Below are positions 59,350 to 64,000 of a DNA stretch of 64,000 bases, piece by piece. The notes under the pieces were generated by a model. It worked only from the letters and a program-made list of their open reading frames with translations, ran no database searches and was not told the origin of the DNA. Every line of letters begins with the position of its first letter. Within the stretch, counting starts at the first letter, position 1. Where the stretch lies: NCBI GenBank assembly GCA_020746875.1, contig JAGTJL010000035.1, positions 186,001 to 250,000 on the forward strand, in the 5' to 3' direction. Source of the DNA: Rhexocercosporidium sp. MPI-PUGE-AT-0058. Its lineage: Eukaryota; Ascomycota; Leotiomycetes; Helotiales. The position numbers were made by a program, and so were the translations under genes.

Positions 59350-62300
59350 GCGTCCCTCTCTTAGAAAACTCATACTCGACCTCGAGTAAAGAAATAAAAA
59401 TTAATATTACAGCTTTAAAGCTTTAAATACTTAAAAGAAAATATGTTTAAATAAGAATAAATAAATATTAAGTGACTTATACCTTACTTTTAAAAGTAAA
59501 TAATTGTCTCGCTTAATACCCTTAAATATTGTCTTTTATTTTATTATTTTTTTTCTTTTCTTTTCTTTTTAATAACTTTATTATTCTTTTTTATAATACT
59601 CTTAAGGAGGCTTTACGCGTCTTTTTATATTTATATTAGTTTTTTTATACTTCTTAATATTTATTATATTATTTTTATCGCTTAAACTTGCCTTTTTAAA
59701 TATTATATTTAAATAAACTTTAATTTTAATAAAATTAAAATAATTTTTTTAAAATAAATTAGCGTATAATTAATATTTTAAATAAGTTCCCGACTTCTTT
59801 CTTTACGGCGTAAAGACTGACTTTTCTTATAAAATAAAAATCGATCCTTATAACGCGTCGAATTCGTCGATATTCCCTTATACTTTAAGCTAGCGTGTCT
59901 TTAATAATTCTACTCTTTCTTTATATTTTTATTTTAATAAATCTTTTATAAACTTTTTTAACTTCTTAATTATTATTAAAAATAAAAGGAAATATATTAA
60001 AAGTATATTAAAAAAGTAAAAATATATAAATATATAAAGTTAAAAGTAAATAAGTAATTAAAGGACGGTTTTCTTACCTTCGAGGTTTAAAGTATAATAA
60101 AAAAGTAAAAAGAAGTTAATTAAAGTATTTCTTTTATTAACTTAATTAAGTCTTTTCTTTACTTTTATCTTCTTTTCTTTACTTTTACTTCTTTAATAGA
60201 TTAATATTAAATAATAATAAAGTTAGTCTTAAGTAGTTTTCCTTCTTTTATTTTAACGGTTATTATATTAAATAAAAGCGTCGATAATATTTTAATAACT
60301 TTTTATTATATTTTTTTATTATTTTTTAATAAATAAATAAATTATTATAAGCGGCTAAAATTTATTATATTTAAAAGAGGAAAAGAAGAGATATTATGCT
60401 TTATATATTGACTTCGAGTTACTTAGTCTTCCTCGCGGTCTCTCTCTTTTCTTAGCAGTAAATTATAAATTAAAAGCTTCTCGAGAATAACTTTTAAAGC
60501 TTTAATAAGTTATAAGTTATTTTAAATCGCCTTTATCATCGCTTTCCGTCGACTTACTTCTTATTATTAATTAATTAAAAAAAGTAAGAAGCTAAAAGTA
60601 AGTTTTCTTTTATTTAATATTATTAACTTTTAAATTTTAATAATTCTTTAATATAATTTAAAGACTTAAATTAAAGGCGTAGTTTTAATTGCCTTATTAA
60701 AATAAGAAGTGTTTTTAACTTTATTACTTATTTTAAGCTTTTATTAACTATATTATAAATAACTTTTAAATTAATAATATCGAGCTTTTTAAAAGTCCTT
60801 TCTCATTAAAGTAATTCTTTTTATTTAAAAGTAAGGTTTCCTTTTAAAAAACTTTATATTAATATAACTTTATAATAACTCTAAAAGTAATAAAAACATA
60901 CCTCGAACACCTTTATAAGCCAGTATAAGCTAAGCCGGATTTTAAGTTTAAGGAAAAAGTAAATATATCTTAAAGGCGGAAGTAATAGTATTCTTTTTTA
61001 ATTAATTAATATTCTCGGTTTAAGGGTCCGAAGACTAATATTTAATTAAGGAAAGCTCTTAACTTAAAGTCTGGTTAATTTATTTAATAAAAAATAGCTT
61101 TATAAGGATAAAGTTAAAGGAATACTTATAAATAGCTTAAGTATTTATAATAAAGTATTATTTACTTACTTAAGTCCTTTATAAAGTTATTACCGCGACG
61201 GAATTATAATAGCGGTGTTTAAATTCCAATAAGCGAGATTTTAAAACGATTAAAAAAAAGGCGTGTAATTTAAACTAATTAAAATCTCCTTTTATATAGA
61301 GTAGTTTTACTTATTTTATTATCTTAAAATTAATTAACTAAAACTCCGAAGAAATAAAATCGTTATTACTTTAATACTTTAATATATTACTTAAAATAAC
61401 TTAAGATAAGCTCGGCTTATTACGGTATTTAATTTATTATCTTATACTTTTACTCTTAATTAAGTTATTACTGTTAATACTTAGGCAGTGTGAAGACCTA
61501 AACCTAGCAGCCGTCGATCGAGAAAACTTATAGAGTTTAATAATAACTCTTACGTTAAACTTTAAGCTTACGATAACTCGACCGCTAATTTTCGAAGACT
61601 AATAGTTTAATTAAAAATAAAGTATTTATAATATAAAAAGTTAAAGGCGTAAAGAAAATATAAAAAAGCTAGAGATTTATAACTTATTAATTGTATTTAC
61701 TTTATTTATCTTTAACTTAATCGTTACGGTTTCGGAATATTAAGCTTTGTTTTTAAGTACGCTATATTAAAGTTATTAATATTTAAATAAACCTTTTATA
61801 TTATTAATAATAAATTTAACGATTTTTATTATTAATATAAAATAATTATAATAGCTTATTTCCTTTATAATAACTTATAGCTTATTACGCGCTTTATTAT
61901 TTATTTAAATATATAAATTAGTTTTATTTATTTAACTTTATAAATTCCTTTAAATCTTAAGTCGTTTAATTACGCGTAACCTTTTAATTATTATATATTT
62001 TCTTTTTAAATTAATAATTTATTTATTATAGTCTTAAGAGCTATTTTAATTAAAATAAATCTTTTTCGTTATAAAGTATTTAAGTAATATTAAAGAAGAA
62101 TTTCTAGTCTTCGATTACTTTTAAGGACTTATTATATAAGCTTACTTCGGCAATATATCTCGAGGGGTTATTGTCTTTAACGCTTAACCTATTAATATAT
62201 TAAAACTGTTAACGCTTTAAAACGACTCGTCGAAAGAACCTCGTTTAATTTATTATTTAATTCTTTATAAAATTTAATAAAAAATAAGTACTTAATTAAA

Positions 62301-64000
62301 TTTTACTTTTTTATAACGTAAGCTATAGTCGACTTAATTTAATTATACTATTTTACAGAGCTAAAACTCTCTTTAAGTTTTTTAAGGGCTTTTTTAGCTT
62401 TATAACGTATTAATAATCATTATATTTATAAACTTTTAAATTTATACGTTTAGTATTAATAATATTGAATTATTTAAAGGGTAACTATTATAAATACATT
62501 GTTTAGCTCGACTAAAATATTAATATTATTATTACGGAACGACTTATAAATATAATCGGAGGGTATTTATAGGCGTAAATAATATTCGAAGTGTTAAGGG
62601 GATTTTTTGTTATTTAAAAGAGAGCCCTTAATATTTTAATATATATCTTTATTATTATATCTTAATCTTTATCTTTCCCGTAAGATATAAAAAGTACGTT
62701 CTCGTTATAATTTAGCGTTCGATAACGTTAAACGACGAGTTATAAAAATTATAATAAAAAGTAATTAATAATATTAGTCGTGGCGATTAAGTTACTTGTT
62801 AAAAGAATAAGTAACGACTTAATATTAATTTTATTTTGCGTGAGTTAGCCTTTTAAGTATTTTAATAATAATTTTATTATTTTATATAATTTATTTTATA
62901 AGCTTTTTAAAGTCTTTAAGGCTTTATAAATTTCGCTCCTCGAGACTGGGTTTAAGCTAGTCTTTATTATTATTATATTAAATTATCGTTAAAAGCTCGT
63001 CGTCTTTATAATAAATAAAGCGCTTTTATTTATAAAATAACTTAAAGCAATTAATTATAAAAGTATTATAAAAAAATATACCGTCGTTTTTTAACTTTTT
63101 TAACTTATAATAACTCTTTTTAAGAAAGGCCTTATAAATTTCGTAAGGTTTTAGCTATTAAAAGTCAAGCTTTTTACTTTTTAATATATTAATTTCTTAA
63201 ATAAAATCGTACTTAAGAATTAAATCTTTAACTTATAATAGCTTATTTTAAATATCCCTTTTTACGTTAAAAACTTCTTTTTCTTTTTATTTACGGCGTA
63301 TTTTTTAAAGCTTAACTTCTTTTATATTATTATTCCGTATTTAATATTAAAGAGTTCGAATATAAATTAAATCGTTAATACTCTTAATATCTTTCGAGAA
63401 AAGGCTTTTTTAAGTAAAGTAACGTGTTTTAATAAAAAGAACTAGTTTTTTACCGTAAATTATATAAAAAGGGGTATAGCTTATAAGTCTATAAACTATA
63501 ATATAATTAACGAATAAAACCGTTAATAAATTGCTTATTTAGTCTCCTTTTATTTTAAAAAAGGCATTCTTAATAAGGCTATATCCCCGTTCGATTATGT
63601 TATTAGCTTTCGCGTTATAAGCCGATATTTAAATTCGTTAAATTTTTACTTTATTTAATAAGTCAACGACTTCGCTTATATTTTTTATACTTCTATTAAT
63701 TACTAGCTTTTAAAACAGTTTATATCGGCAAATAATATCTTATTAAATAAAATTAATAATACTTTTAGCCTCTTTCGAAGTAAGCGCCTTGGCTTCGACC
63801 TAACCGCTTATATTATCTTAAGCAATAATAAAATACTTTTTCTCGTTCTATATTAATATAAAAATAATATTTAACGCTTATTTTTTCATAAGTTCGTTTA
63901 AAGTAATTAAAACTATAGGCTCTTTTTGTCGCTTAATATTACGTAATATATACTTATTATATATTTTAACGAATTCCGCGGAGTTTTTAAAATAGTCCTT
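59350..64000 (-). mobile_element. Second Gypsy-type element, minus strand, RIP-degraded, cut by window edge
   Basis: Read on the minus strand, 63990-63350 gives an integrase core: VEAKALTSKEAKSIINFI, then FICRY-like text, ISAYNAKANNIIERGY and YTPFYIIYGKKLVL. These are Gypsy integrase landmarks. Reverse transcriptase should lie beyond 64000. The sequence from about 63300 down to 59350 is extremely A+T-rich with RIP-type change on both strands. It presumably includes the 3' part of the element and perhaps other insertions. I could not find its LTR or its left end. On the plus strand, 60900-62600 also reads in long stretches broken mainly by TAA/TAG, so part of the interval may be a separate, oppositely oriented unit. 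Confidence 0.6.

Overview
The window comes from a filamentous ascomycete, probably a plant- or litter-associated member of the Leotiomycetes or a close relative; the class is an inference. The evidence is genes split by short 45-100 bp introns with GT/AG borders, a HET-domain gene, a Zn2Cys6 regulator, secreted plant-cell-wall enzymes, and transposons ruined by RIP-like mutation (C:G to T:A, with tryptophan and glutamine codons turned into TAA/TAG).

Layout. 1-15.7 kb is gene-bearing: the 5' part of a MutL/MLH3 mismatch-repair gene (minus, cut by the window edge), a Ser/Thr-rich protein with an upstream ORF, a secreted multicopper oxidase, an eight-exon S28 serine peptidase, a 497-bp hAT-type MITE, and a damaged small secreted protein gene. 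15.7-29.8 kb is one nested transposon stack: a Tc1/mariner element split by a 277-bp solo-LTR-like repeat and by a 12.4-kb Gypsy element. 29.9-54.6 kb is again gene-bearing: a decayed host gene, a HET protein with a C-terminal membrane anchor, a large Zn2Cys6 regulator, three small membrane-protein genes (one with an early TAG), a secreted double-GH43 enzyme, a secreted beta-helix protein, a ferric reductase, a small cysteine-rich secreted protein with a Kex2-like site, and a SprT-like metalloprotease. 54.7-64 kb is repeats: a complete but dead 3.0-kb hAT element, a pogo/Fot1-type remnant, a second 277-bp repeat, and a minus-strand Gypsy running off the edge.

How the genes fit together. Several genes encode secreted or surface functions (copper oxidase, S28 peptidase, GH43, beta-helix protein, ferric reductase, cysteine-rich protein), which suits an organism feeding on or colonising plant tissue. 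They do not look like one biosynthetic cluster. The most unusual structures are in the repeats: exact target-site duplications allow the insertion order to be read, the MITE and the hAT element share a 28-bp identical terminal block 43 kb apart, and the Gypsy carries about 4-5 kb of coding-like sequence between integrase and its 3' LTR. Exon boundaries were worked out by hand from reading frame and splice signals.
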